64,000 nucleotides of DNA from positions 124,001 to 188,000 of the forward strand of contig NZ_JAHXBF010000008.1 in the NCBI RefSeq assembly GCF_020103695.1, given 5' to 3'. The notes beneath the pieces were generated by a model, which was not told where the DNA came from, searched no databases, and was given only the letters and a program-made list of their open reading frames with translations. The DNA comes from Hyalangium versicolor (GTDB lineage Bacteria > Myxococcota > Myxococcia > Myxococcales > Myxococcaceae). A program made the translations under genes and the position numbers. Each line of letters opens with the position of its first letter. Position 1 is the first letter of the stretch. Of this stretch, positions 25,597 to 34,159 are shown piece by piece.

Positions 25597-26139
25597 TCAG
25601 AGGCAATCCATCAATCCGTCGTAGATGGACCTCTGGGTTCCCGGCAACGTCGCGGTGAGAGGCGAGGGCCCCGCGAGCGCGGCCAGGAAGTCACTGATAC
25701 GGGTTCCCCTGGCGAGCGGGCTCTTGCAGCGCCAGGTTTGTGGGTCCACCCCGATCTTGCCGGTGGCCGGGTCGATCTCCTCGTTGCTGGCGGCGAAGAC
25801 CCACACGCACTGCCCCAACGTGCCCGTCAGGCGATCGACCGAGCAGCGGAAGCGAAGCGCCTGGATGTTGCTGAAGTCGCCCTCGCAGAACGTATCTCCA
25901 CAGATGTCGTCGAAGTTCTGCTTGAGGCCGGACACGAGCTGGTACCAGGCCTCGATGTCCGCCTCGGACGTCAGGTAGGCGGAGACGTCGACATATTCCC
26001 TGGCCGTCGTGTGGGCGGCGACGTTGATGGCGTCTGTCTGTGCACTCTCGTCAGACGCGTGTGCTGGCACGAAGGCCAGGACGACGACGACTCCCACAAC
26101 CCAGGTAAGCCACGAACGGATGTTCACGAACAAGCTCAT
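25597..26139 (-). CDS. Exported hypothetical protein
   Basis: 180 residues with a signal peptide (WLTWVVGVVVVLAFVPAHA, cleavage after AHA). The mature protein has about six cysteines (in ICGDTFCEGDF, RFRCSVD, GQCVWVF, RCKSP and MDCL), suggesting disulfides in an extracytoplasmic protein. No catalytic motif or family is recognised. It is preceded by AGGAGGAAATCTC just upstream of the ATG at 26139. Confidence 0.6.
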   Translation of the reverse strand: MSLFVNIRSWLTWVVGVVVVLAFVPAHASDESAQTDAINVAAHTTAREYVDVSAYLTSEADIEAWYQLVSGLKQNFDDICGDTFCEGDFSNIQALRFRCSVDRLTGTLGQCVWVFAASNEEIDPATGKIGVDPQTWRCKSPLARGTRISDFLAALAGPSPLTATLPGTQRSIYDGLMDCL

Positions 26140-26273
26140 GAGATTTCCTCCTGAGAGACGCTGAATGCGTCCCGGCCGATTGACTGCGCGGCTGGAGGGG
26201 CCAAGAGCACGCGGCGGGCCAACCTCTGGCTTGCTGTAAAAATGAGCATTTGCGCGGACAGCTTCCCCCCTGG

Positions 26274-26303
26274 ACCGTCCGCGTGCGTGGACGGTGTGTC
26301 CAC
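26274..26303. terminator. Hairpin cluster downstream of the PPC-domain lipoprotein gene
   Basis: ACCGTCC pairs with GGACGGT across an 8-base loop, and an overlapping GTGGAC/GTCCAC pair competes with it. A third GGACGGT follows at about 26310. The cluster is about 95 bases past the minus-strand gene ending at 26399 and could terminate it. No T-run is seen. Confidence 0.35.
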
Positions 26304-26398
26304 GGTCACGGACGGTGCCCCCGCTTCAGGACAGCTCTCAACTCGCCCGTACCCGAGGCCGAGGGGAGGCCCGACATGTTCGTCGGGCCCCCGAATGG

Positions 26399-27178
26399 TT
26401 AGTTGTAATAGTCGGTGTAGTTCACGCCGATGCGCATGCCGGTGATGGGCGTGTGCTTCGCCTCGACGAGGACGTAGTAGCGGCCCGTCTTGCCCCAGCC
26501 CATCGAGCAGCTGGTATTGGTGGAGATTCCGTTTTCCGTGCAGTCGTAGTTGTAGGGCGTGGGCGGCTGCCCGAACTTCACATACAGATTCGCGTACCCG
26601 GTGCCGCCGGAGGTGAAGAACTGGACGTCGTTCTTTCCCCACGGCATGTCGATCTCGAACCGGCGCTGCTCACCCACAGCCATGGAGACGTCGATGAAGG
26701 GCTGTCCGCGAGCGAGGACGGGCGCGGTATAGGGGCGATCCATGTTCACCAGGAGCTGGGCCCCGGTGCTCGCGGAGGTGCCGTAGAGCTTGACGTAATA
26801 CGTGCCGGTGCATTGCTCCTCGTTGGTCGTCCCCATCGAGCGACAGTCGTACGAGGCCGCGTCCGGCGCCAGGGCATAGCGGACGTACAGATCCGCATCC
26901 CCCGTGCCGCCTGTCGACTTGAACGTCAGCCCCGCCACACCGCTCGGGACGGCCAATTTGTAGATGCAGGACCAGGTACCCTGGGCACTCGAGAGGTTGG
27001 TTTGGGCGACGTCCTTGGTGAGCGAATACGTGGAGGTGCAGTCTCCCGCGAGCGGTTGCTGGAGAGCCGCGAGGTCAACCTTCGGCGCAGGCTCCGAGAC
27101 TTCCGTTCCCGTGAGCTCACCTGGTCCACAGGCCATCACGAACGCGAAACATGCGGCGTACATCGTACTCATCGACAT
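26399..27178 (-). CDS. Lipoprotein with two bacterial pre-peptidase C-terminal (PPC) domains
   Basis: 259 residues from the ATG at 27178. A lipobox-like end (FAFVMAC) gives a mature Cys about 17 residues in. Two repeats of the PPC beta-sandwich follow, each with the GGTGDADLYV/GGTGYANLYV core, a short YDC segment and a TGTYYVKLYG/TGRYYVLVEA end. PPC domains normally hang on secreted proteases and help secretion or substrate binding; here they stand alone without a catalytic domain, so the protein is probably a surface-binding lipoprotein. Confidence 0.78.
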   Translation of the reverse strand: MSMSTMYAACFAFVMACGPGELTGTEVSEPAPKVDLAALQQPLAGDCTSTYSLTKDVAQTNLSSAQGTWSCIYKLAVPSGVAGLTFKSTGGTGDADLYVRYALAPDAASYDCRSMGTTNEEQCTGTYYVKLYGTSASTGAQLLVNMDRPYTAPVLARGQPFIDVSMAVGEQRRFEIDMPWGKNDVQFFTSGGTGYANLYVKFGQPPTPYNYDCTENGISTNTSCSMGWGKTGRYYVLVEAKHTPITGMRIGVNYTDYYN

Positions 27179-27286
27179 GGAATTCAAAGACAGACCCTGT
27201 ATGAGGCAGTGAGGGACAACCTCGCCACGCTGTTAGCGGAGGCGAGCGAGTTGGGGCACGGCTTGGGGGGCCCGTCAGTCCTCTCC

Positions 27287-27342
27287 TCTGCCGCTCCATG
27301 CCCCTCCCTCTCACCCAACATCGCCCCTGTCTCTCCTATACG
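27287..27342 (-). repeat. Dispersed intergenic repeat, copy 2
   Basis: 56 bases that differ at only three positions from 32241-32296. On the minus strand the repeat begins CGTATAGGAG and ends TGGAGCGGCAGA, about 110 bases upstream of the PPC lipoprotein start, so it might carry a minus-strand promoter (TATA near its start). Confidence 0.65.
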
Positions 27343-27535
27343 TAACTTCTCCCATCGGGGGCGCCGCGTCTCGATGAACTCAGCCACTTCCATGGTTGCC
27401 GGACGCTAGCCCAGGCCTCAGGTTCTCACGGCCATCCGGGGCACTTTGCCCCACGAATCCATGCGAATTCACCGGATGTCTGTCTTCACCTGAAGGAAAT
27501 GAGATCCTTGTCTCTGATAAATTGAGAATGCGAAA

Positions 27536-27564
27536 TTGACGCTCTGAAACGCGGCCCCTTACAA
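27536..27564 (+). promoter_or_regulatory. Possible promoter of the MBL/lamin-tail gene
   Basis: TTGACG and TTACAA are separated by 17 bases, in the AT-rich part of the gap and 33 bases before the ATG at 27597. The -35 is good but the -10 is poor, so this is only a candidate. Confidence 0.25.
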
Positions 27565-27596
27565 CGGGAGCATCCCCCAGCCGAGGAGTCGAGCGT

Positions 27597-29537
27597 ATGC
27601 GCCTGCGTCTGCCTGTCGTGGCTCAACTGGCCGTTGTGTTTTCGCTGCTCCTCCCAGGCGTGGCGCTCTCACAGAGCCTGCGCTTCACGAGCATGGACAT
27701 CGGCCAGGGAGACTCCGCGGTGCTCGTGGCGCCCGGAGGCTGCGCGGTGCTGTTCGATGGAGGCCCGACGGGCTCGGGCCCCACGATCAAGGCGTACCTG
27801 AAGTCGATCGGCGTCACGCACCTGCAGATGGCCTTCGTCTCGCATCTCCACGCCGACCACATGGGCGGCATCGACGAGGTGGACGTGGGCACGGACGCGG
27901 TGCCCATCGACGCCGTCTACGACAACGGCGGCACCTACTCCTCCAGCGCCTATACCGAGTACTCCACCCACTTCGCCGGCAAGCGCAACACCGCCGTCGT
28001 CGGACAGAGCTTCTCGCTCTGCAACCAGGTGACTCTGTCGGTGCTCCACTCGGGCGAGGGCAACAGCGACGAGAACGCCAACTCGGTGGTGGTGAAGATC
28101 TCCTATGGCGCCTTCGACGCGCTCGTGGGCGGCGATCTCACGGGCACCACGCCGGACCTTGAGTCCGGCATCGCCTCGACCGTGGGCGAGATCGAGCTCT
28201 ACAAGGTCCACCACCACGGCTCGCGGACCTCGTCCAACGCCACGTTCCTCGGCGCCATCAAGCCGATCGTCTCGTTCATCTCGGTGGGCGTGGGCAACAC
28301 GTACGGGCACCCCACCTCCGAGTGCCTCGCCCGGCTGGCCAACGTGGGCTCGGAGGTGTGGCAGACGGAAGATCCCAGCCTCAACACGAAGCTCGGCCAC
28401 ATCGAGCTCACGAGCGCCTCCGGCGCCAGCTTCACCGTGACGCAGGGCTCCACCTCCACCACGTACGCCTCCAAGGGCCAGAGTGTGGACACGCAGCCGC
28501 CCACCGCGCCGGGCTCGCTGGTGGCTACCGCCGCGTCCGCCTCGGAGATCGATCTGTCCTGGAGTGCCTCCACGGACGACGTGGGCGTCACGGGCTACAA
28601 CGTGTATCGCAGCACCAACGGCACCACGTTCTCGCTCGCGGGCAGCTCCACCACCACGGGCTTTTCGGATCTGGGGCTCTTAGGCAGCACCACCTACTGG
28701 TACCGGGTGACAGCCACCGACGCCGCGGGCAACGAGTCCTTCGTGAGCGCCACCGTCTCCGCGACCACTGGGGCCCAGGTGCGCAGTCTCGCCATCACCG
28801 CTCCCAACGGCGGAGAGAGCTGGAGCGGCGGCAGCAGCCACGCCGTCACCTGGACGTCGTCCAACGTGTCGAACGTGAAGCTCGAGTACACGCTCGACAA
28901 CGGCACCTCGTGGACGGTGATCGCCAGCAGCGCGGCGGCCTCCACGGGCAGCTACACGTGGACGGTGCCCAGCTCCGCCTCGACGCAGGCGCGCGTGCGC
29001 ATCACGGACGCGCAGAACGGCACGCCCACGGACACCAGCAACGCCGTCTTCACCATCACCGCCTCCAGCCCGGCGAAGGTCATCCTCAACGAGATCCTCG
29101 CCAACGAGCCCGGCTCTTCCACCTCCGGCGAGTTCGTGGAGCTGGTGAACGCAGGCGGCACTTCCATCTCCATCGCCGGCTGGACAATCACCGTGGGCGG
29201 CACCATGCGTCACACCTTCGCAACGGGCACCACTCTGGCGGCGGGCAAGGCCATCGTCGTCTACGCGGGCGCGAGCGCCATCCCCACCGGACTCACCAAC
29301 GCCGTGGCGGCCTCGAGCGGCGGACTGAGCCTGCTCAACAGCAGCGCCACCGTCACAGTGAAGAACGGCTCGACGACGATCGACTCGTTCACCTACAGCA
29401 GCTCGTTGGCCAGCACGGATGGTGTGTCCATGAATCGCAGCCCGGATGCCACGGCCACGGGCACCTTCGTGCTCCACACCAGCCTCTCGTCCTTGAGTTC
29501 CTCGGGCGGTAAGCGCGCCAGCGGGGCCGCGTTCTGA
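27597..29537 (+). CDS. Secreted ComEC-type MBL hydrolase with FN3 and lamin-tail domains
   Basis: 646 residues with a signal peptide ending near LLPGVALSQS. Residues about 27-295 are a metallo-beta-lactamase domain of the ComEC/Rec2 type (MDIGQGDSAVL, SHLHADHMGG, GGDLTG, HHHGSRTSSN). A fibronectin type III domain (about 300-393) and an Ig-like/Kre9-type domain with APNGGESWSGG (about 398-487) follow. The C-terminus (about 490-646) is a lamin-tail domain (NEILANEPG, GEFVELVNAG, ISIAGWTI). Such proteins are secreted nucleases or phosphodiesterases; the lamin-tail and FN3 parts likely bind surfaces or DNA. The last 150 residues are nearly the same as those of the next gene. Substrate not determined. 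Confidence 0.85.
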   Translation: MRLRLPVVAQLAVVFSLLLPGVALSQSLRFTSMDIGQGDSAVLVAPGGCAVLFDGGPTGSGPTIKAYLKSIGVTHLQMAFVSHLHADHMGGIDEVDVGTDAVPIDAVYDNGGTYSSSAYTEYSTHFAGKRNTAVVGQSFSLCNQVTLSVLHSGEGNSDENANSVVVKISYGAFDALVGGDLTGTTPDLESGIASTVGEIELYKVHHHGSRTSSNATFLGAIKPIVSFISVGVGNTYGHPTSECLARLANVGSEVWQTEDPSLNTKLGHIELTSASGASFTVTQGSTSTTYASKGQSVDTQPPTAPGSLVATAASASEIDLSWSASTDDVGVTGYNVYRSTNGTTFSLAGSSTTTGFSDLGLLGSTTYWYRVTATDAAGNESFVSATVSATTGAQVRSLAITAPNGGESWSGGSSHAVTWTSSNVSNVKLEYTLDNGTSWTVIASSAAASTGSYTWTVPSSASTQARVRITDAQNGTPTDTSNAVFTITASSPAKVILNEILANEPGSSTSGEFVELVNAGGTSISIAGWTITVGGTMRHTFATGTTLAAGKAIVVYAGASAIPTGLTNAVAASSGGLSLLNSSATVTVKNGSTTIDSFTYSSSLASTDGVSMNRSPDATATGTFVLHTSLSSLSSSGGKRASGAAF

Positions 29538-29685
29538 GTTCCTGAAAATCCTCTCATCCGCAGGCAAGGTCCAACCGGGCCTTGCCCGTTCCCTCTCTTT
29601 CTCGGGGTGTGGCCAGCAGCCCGCCTCGGAAGTCCTAGCCGTCGAAGTCGCAGTCCCCCTCGCAGCATCCCCCCGAGGTTCCCCC

Positions 29686-31401
29686 ATGCACGTACGATCC
29701 CTGCTTCCCCTCCTCATATTGGCTGTGGCGGCCCCCGCGTGGTCGCAGACAGGCCCCAAGGTGCTGTTCGACAGTCTGCACGCGCAGACGGCGGGCAACG
29801 CCGACTGGGTGCTGGATGAAGACACCTGTGGCACCGCCCAGCGCTACCCGACGCCATCCTCGAGCGGCATCACGGCCTCCACGCCAGAGACGTACTGGGG
29901 CGGCGCCTACTCCGCATTCGGCGTGGATCTGGTGAAGAAGAACTTCCAGGTCGAGAGCCTGCCGAAGGGTGGACGCATCTCCTATGGAGACTCCACCAAC
30001 GCGCAGGATCTCTCCAACTACAAGGTGTTCATCCTCCCCGAGCCGAACGTGCTGCTCACGGCCACCGAGAAGTCCGCCATCATCGCGTTTGTCCGCAACG
30101 GCGGAGGCCTGTTCCTGATCGTCGATCACGCTGGCTCGGATCGGAACAATGACGGCAAGGACTCGACCGTGGTCGGCAATGATCTGATGGCCTCTACGAC
30201 GTGGGGCATCCACCTCCAGACGGGCACCGAGGCGAACAATTGGTTCGATGACGCCCCGAACTCCAACTTCACCACCGACACCAGCTCGCCCATCATCTAC
30301 ACGGGCCCCTACGGCTCGGCCACGCGTGGCAAGGGCCTGGGCCTGTTCGGCTCCACGTCGATGACGCTGAACCCGTCGCAGAACGCCACGGTGAAGGGCC
30401 ACGTGTGGATGACCACCGCGACGGCGGGCAGCAACTCGCAGGTCACCTTCGCCACCTCGACGGATGGCACGGGCCGCATCGCCGTCATCGGAGACTCGTC
30501 GCCCTCCGAGGATGCCACCAACGGCTGCGGCCACACCACCTATGACGGTTGGACCAGCAGCCTCTACGACGACGCGCGCATCCACCTGAACGCGGTGGCC
30601 TGGCTGGCGGCTGGCGGTGGCGGCGGTGGCGGTGGGGACACCACGCCTCCGAGCGCCCCGAGCAACCTCTCCGCGACGGCGGTCTCCTCGAGCCAGATCA
30701 ACCTGTCGTGGACGGCCTCCACGGACAACGTGGGCGTGGTGGACTACGACGTGTTCCGCAGCACGGACGGCTCCAACTTCTCCGTCGTGGCGAGCACCAC
30801 CAGCACGAGCCACTCGGACACCGCTCTCGCGGCCAGCACCACCTCCTGGTATCAAGTGAAGGCCAACGACGCGGCGAACAACGCCTCGGCGGCGAGCAAC
30901 ACGGCCTCGGCCACCACCTCCGCCGCCGGCAGCCCGGCGAAGGTCATCCTCAACGAGCTCCTCGCCAACGAGCCCGGCTCCGACACCACCGGCGAGTTCG
31001 TGGAATTGGTGAACGCGGGCGGCACCTCCATCAGCATCGCGGGCTGGACGATCACCGTGGGCACCACGCTGCGCCACACCTTCGCCTCGGGCACCACGCT
31101 GGCGGCGGGCAAGGCCATTGTCGTGTACGCGGGCGCGAGCGCCATCCCCGCCGGGCTCACCAACGCGGTGGCGGCCTCGACGGGCAGCCTCGTCCTGGGC
31201 AACAGCGGCGCCACCGTCATCGTGAAGAACGGCTCGACGACGATCGACTCGCTCACCTACAGCAGCTCGCTGTCCGGCACGGATGGCGTCTCGATGAACC
31301 GCAGCCCGGACGCCAGCGCCACCGGCACCTTCGTGCTGCACACGACGCTGTCCACCCTGAGCTCCTCGGGCGGCAAGCGCGTCAACGGAACCGCGTTCTG
31401 A
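29686..31401 (+). CDS. Secreted GATase-like protein with FN3 and lamin-tail domains
   Basis: 571 residues with a signal peptide (LLPLLILAVAAPAWS). Residues about 23-305 form a domain that includes YKVFILPEPNVLLTATEKSAI and FVRNGGGLFLIVDHAGSD. This is the pattern of class I glutamine-amidotransferase-like or DUF4350-type folds lacking an obvious catalytic Cys, so it may be a sugar- or ligand-binding domain rather than an enzyme. A glycine linker (GGGGGGGGD), an FN3 domain (about 320-405) and a lamin-tail domain (about 415-571) follow. FN3 and lamin-tail sequences are close copies of those in the preceding gene, showing duplication of the C-terminal module. Secreted; function unknown. Confidence 0.72.
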   Translation: MHVRSLLPLLILAVAAPAWSQTGPKVLFDSLHAQTAGNADWVLDEDTCGTAQRYPTPSSSGITASTPETYWGGAYSAFGVDLVKKNFQVESLPKGGRISYGDSTNAQDLSNYKVFILPEPNVLLTATEKSAIIAFVRNGGGLFLIVDHAGSDRNNDGKDSTVVGNDLMASTTWGIHLQTGTEANNWFDDAPNSNFTTDTSSPIIYTGPYGSATRGKGLGLFGSTSMTLNPSQNATVKGHVWMTTATAGSNSQVTFATSTDGTGRIAVIGDSSPSEDATNGCGHTTYDGWTSSLYDDARIHLNAVAWLAAGGGGGGGGDTTPPSAPSNLSATAVSSSQINLSWTASTDNVGVVDYDVFRSTDGSNFSVVASTTSTSHSDTALAASTTSWYQVKANDAANNASAASNTASATTSAAGSPAKVILNELLANEPGSDTTGEFVELVNAGGTSISIAGWTITVGTTLRHTFASGTTLAAGKAIVVYAGASAIPAGLTNAVAASTGSLVLGNSGATVIVKNGSTTIDSLTYSSSLSGTDGVSMNRSPDASATGTFVLHTTLSTLSSSGGKRVNGTAF

Positions 31402-31788
31402 CAGGCCGTCTCCGCGCATGAAAAAGGGGCGGGCCCACAAGCGGGTCCGCCCCTCCTATGCGGTGCGCGCGGACGGCACGGTGTGGCAGTGGATCCCCCT
31501 GCAGCCGGGGGAGCCTGCGCTGCTGCTGCCAGTGGACGGTCTCACGGACGCGGTGGCTGTCCACTACAGCAGGGCGGAAGCAACGCCCCAGTCCTCTCTC
31601 CCTCTGCGCGCTGGGTTTTTCGCCTGGGGGAGGCGGCTTTGTCCCCCACAGTGTGTGCTCTTGAATAACACTGAGACGGCTTGAGGGCTCATGCTACATG
31701 GGCAGGCTCTCCGCCCAAACCCATCGGGTGCACCGATGGGCGAGGTGTTGCTCTCCCCCGATCAACCATGGCCCGAACGGCGAGAAAA
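31402..31788. other. Intergenic region with terminator hairpin and no convincing gene
   Basis: About 390 bases. After the hairpin at 31426-31453 there is an open frame to 31684, but its first codons are the hairpin itself and its composition is unconvincing. Nothing else was recognised. Confidence 0.4.
31426..31453. terminator. Rho-independent-type terminator hairpin
   Basis: GGGGCGGGCCC pairs with GGGTCCGCCCC (11 pairs including one G-T) over a 6-base loop, 24 bases after the stop of the GATase-like gene. Five A residues precede it, so the T-run is on the minus strand; it may act in both directions. Confidence 0.7.
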
Positions 31789-32166
31789 ATGGCGGTCCAA
31801 TCAGGAACACTGATCGCGGTTCGCGATGTCGCCCGGAGCAGCGCCTGGTATCAGGCGCTCCTGGAATGCGAGAGCGGACACGGTGGAGATGAGTACGAGA
31901 GGCTGATGTCGGGCAAGGAGCTCATCCTCCAGCTCCACGCCTGGGACGTGCACGAGCACGCCCACATCGGCGATCCGAAGGTGAAGCCCTACGGAAACGG
32001 TGTAGTCCTCTGGTTCAGTGTCGGAGACTTCGACGCGGCAGTGGAGCGAGCGAGGAGGCTCAAGGCGAAGGTGCTGGAAGAGCCCCACGTGAATCCCAAT
32101 TCGGGACATCGAGAGATCTGGCTGAGGGACCTCGACGGATATGTGGTGGTCATCGAGGGGGACTGA
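31789..32166 (+). CDS. VOC-family protein (glyoxalase/bleomycin-resistance fold)
   Basis: 125 residues from ATG 31789 (ATG 31768 would add seven). The beta-alpha-beta-beta-beta pattern is clear: TLIAVRDVARSSAWYQALLE, then ELILQLHAWD, VVLWFSVGDFDAAVERAR and GHREIWLRDLDGYVVVIEGD. The metal-ligand candidates are His in LQLH and Glu in REIWLRD/VVIEGD. Members include glyoxalase I, antibiotic-binding proteins and dioxygenases; the substrate cannot be told. Single gene with no operon partner. Confidence 0.8.
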   Translation: MAVQSGTLIAVRDVARSSAWYQALLECESGHGGDEYERLMSGKELILQLHAWDVHEHAHIGDPKVKPYGNGVVLWFSVGDFDAAVERARRLKAKVLEEPHVNPNSGHREIWLRDLDGYVVVIEGD

Positions 32167-32229
32167 AGGCCGTGGCATTCAACCCAGGGGCGCTGGAACC
32201 GCGCGAGTGCTCGCGCTGACAGGGCGGGA

Positions 32230-32247
32230 CGGCAGACATTTCTGCCG
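32230..32247 (+). terminator. Hairpin downstream of the VOC gene
   Basis: CGGCAG and CTGCCG form a perfect 6-base stem with loop ACATTT, about 64 bases past the VOC stop. It is followed by a C/T-rich stretch, which is the start of dispersed repeat copy 3. Weak terminator candidate. Confidence 0.35.
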
Positions 32248-32296
32248 CTCCATGCCCCTCTCTCTCACCCAACAGCGCCCCTGTCCCTCCTATACG
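32241..32296 (-). repeat. Dispersed intergenic repeat, copy 3
   Basis: 53 of 56 bases match copy 2 at 27287-27342. On the minus strand it starts CGTATAGGAG. It lies between the VOC gene and the 3' end of the CxxCH lipoprotein gene, with no gene start nearby in its own direction. Confidence 0.65.
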
Positions 32297-32339
32297 CTGT
32301 GGGTGGGCTGGGGCGGGTGGCCAGCGGCAGGGCCCCGGC

Positions 32340-33683
32340 TCAGTCCTCGTTGCTGGGGTGCTCCAGGTGATCACTCCCTCTTCCGTTCTCCATCTGCTCC
32401 ATGTCCGAGGTGTTGAGCAGGTCGACGAAGTCCGCCACGCGCGGGCCGCCGGGGCTCAATTGCTCCGCCAGGAAGGCGGAGATGGATGAGGAAGTGCCCG
32501 GCTCGCGCGTGCGCACGTGGAGGAAGTTCGTCCCGGTCTCGGACCGGTGGCACCCGCTGCACGTGGCCGCGGCAAAGGCACTGCGCACCGCTTCGTTGAC
32601 GCCCGGCACCTGCCAGTCCAGGGCCGAGGGCACCGGCGCGGAAGCCGCAAGGAACGGACTTCCTCCCCATCTGGGCGGCACCTCGTGCTGTCCAGCGAGG
32701 ATGGCCTGCGCGTTCTGGGCCGCCCAGGCGCCGAGCAGGGCCGAACCGTTGAGCGACGCATCCACCTCCTGCTTCACCGTGGCAGGCCGCAGGAACCCCT
32801 GGCTCCCGAGGACGAACTCGCGCATCTCCCAGAGCTTCGGCTCCACGGGTGAGAGCGCCACCTCGTCGGTGCGGATCTGGAGGAGTGCGCTGCCGTTCAC
32901 CCGACCTCGAGCGGCCTTCCTCCGGGTGAACTCGCGCGTCACGTCGTGCAACTCCGCGTTGTAGCACTTGCCGAAGGGGATGGCGCCCAGGGCATGCCAG
33001 CGATCCGCCCACGCGAGCATGTCCAGCTTGTGCGAGATGGGGAGCTGGTATTCGAAGATGACGGTGAAGGGCAGGCGCTGGCCCAGGGGACCCAGCACGC
33101 CGAAGACGAAGCGCCCCTGCCCCGCGCAGCCGGGATCCGTTGCCGTGGGCAGCCGGCGCAGATCCGGGCGGTTCACGATGGCCAGCAGCCGGAAGGGCGC
33201 CTTGCCGAGATCCAGCGTGCAGGCATCATCGCTGCCCGTGCAGCCGCTGGCCGCGCGCCAGGGATCGATGATCAGCGAGCGGATCAGCGGGCGCGCGGGG
33301 ATCACCAGCCCGTTCACTGTCTGATCCTGCTCCCACGTCTTCAGCCAGGCCAGGATGAACTGCGAGCGCGCCCGGGGGCTGCGCATCCCGTCGGGCACCA
33401 TGTTGTCGATGAGCCGCCCGAAGGACCAGCTCCCCTCGGGAGCAGTGCCGGACTTCTTCGGATCCCACGTGGTGTACAGGGCATCGTCCACGACGCTGAC
33501 GTCATTGATGAAGAGCTCCCGCTCGGGAACGATGGTGGAACTCACCACCACGGCGTCCCGGTGGACAGCCAGGGAGTCCTCCTGCTCCTCCTCCCATGGA
33601 GGTGCGCATGCGGCGAGAACCAAGAGGGTGCTTCCCAACCACCATGCTTGGAGTGAGCCAATGCTTCTCAGTGCGATGCACAT
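32340..33683 (-). CDS. Lipoprotein with a single C-terminal CxxCH heme-type motif
   Basis: 447 residues from the ATG at 33683, which gives a proper lipoprotein signal (LGSTLLVLAACAPP); an upstream frame of 60 residues is not needed. The large middle domain (about 50-370) includes AIVNRPDLRRL and GRFVFGVLG and is of unknown family. Near the C-terminus CSGCHRSETGTNF is a c-type heme attachment site followed by the FLHVR segment. Known proteins of this kind are outer-membrane lipoprotein cytochromes with one heme. No partner electron-transfer gene is adjacent. Confidence 0.7.
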   Translation of the reverse strand: MCIALRSIGSLQAWWLGSTLLVLAACAPPWEEEQEDSLAVHRDAVVVSSTIVPERELFINDVSVVDDALYTTWDPKKSGTAPEGSWSFGRLIDNMVPDGMRSPRARSQFILAWLKTWEQDQTVNGLVIPARPLIRSLIIDPWRAASGCTGSDDACTLDLGKAPFRLLAIVNRPDLRRLPTATDPGCAGQGRFVFGVLGPLGQRLPFTVIFEYQLPISHKLDMLAWADRWHALGAIPFGKCYNAELHDVTREFTRRKAARGRVNGSALLQIRTDEVALSPVEPKLWEMREFVLGSQGFLRPATVKQEVDASLNGSALLGAWAAQNAQAILAGQHEVPPRWGGSPFLAASAPVPSALDWQVPGVNEAVRSAFAAATCSGCHRSETGTNFLHVRTREPGTSSSISAFLAEQLSPGGPRVADFVDLLNTSDMEQMENGRGSDHLEHPSNED

Positions 33684-33969
33684 GTTTGCCCCCTGACGCC
33701 TCGAGACGACGAGCACCTCCCCCGTGGGGTACAGCGTGCCTCGAATAGGCGCAGGGTCACTGAACGCCGATGTGGAAACAATGTCCGCCAGGGCGGGGCT
33801 GGGCCAGGCCGACCACTTTCCACCAGTGATGATCCGAGCTGCGCCGCCGTGGGTGAGTGGCAACAGTCTTCGTGCCCCGAGGGGTATGTAGCCCGTGCCC
33901 CCCGTGGGCTACGGCTGCTTGCACTGCTTGTTATTGGGAGTTGGGTGACATGGGCCTCGATGTTCTCCA
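33684..33969. other. Intergenic region, nothing recognised
   Basis: About 286 bases upstream of the lipoprotein gene. The minus frame stays open into it, but the composition is not convincing. The region must contain the promoter for the 33683 start. Confidence 0.3.
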
Positions 33970-34137
33970 TTGGAGAGTGAGCTGTCACGGGTCATCTCCC
34001 AGAGTGAGCAGAACGAGGCGAGACTCAACGAGGCCATCCTGCAGCACCTGACGCGCATCGGCGAACTCGAGAGCGAACTCGAAGCCACCCAGGCGCAGCT
34101 GGCGGACTGCATGGCGAAGCTGACCGCCAGGCCTTGA
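33970..34137 (+). CDS. Small coiled-coil protein or C-terminal fragment
   Basis: 55 residues from TTG 33970; an in-frame stop lies at 33946-33948 and there is no ATG. The sequence is a heptad coiled coil (LESELSRVISQ, then EARLNEAILQHLTRIGELES, then ELEATQAQLADCMAKL) with strong GC3, so it is very likely real coding sequence. The lack of a good start suggests it is the end of a longer coiled-coil gene whose front is lost. Confidence 0.5.
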   Translation: MESELSRVISQSEQNEARLNEAILQHLTRIGELESELEATQAQLADCMAKLTARP

Positions 34138-34159
34138 CTCAGGGCCCGGGTTCCTCGGC

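Larger units (their letters stand above)
27179..27596. other. Intergenic region between divergent exported-protein genes
   Basis: About 420 bases without a convincing gene. It contains dispersed repeat copy 2 (27287-27342), a small GGGGCA/TGCCCC hairpin at 27438-27452 and an AT-rich stretch at 27480-27565. It must hold the promoters for both flanking genes. Confidence 0.5.

Noticed and set aside
31418..31684. 88-codon plus-strand frame after the GATase-like gene
   Set aside because: It begins inside the terminator hairpin and has no recognisable domain or ribosome site.
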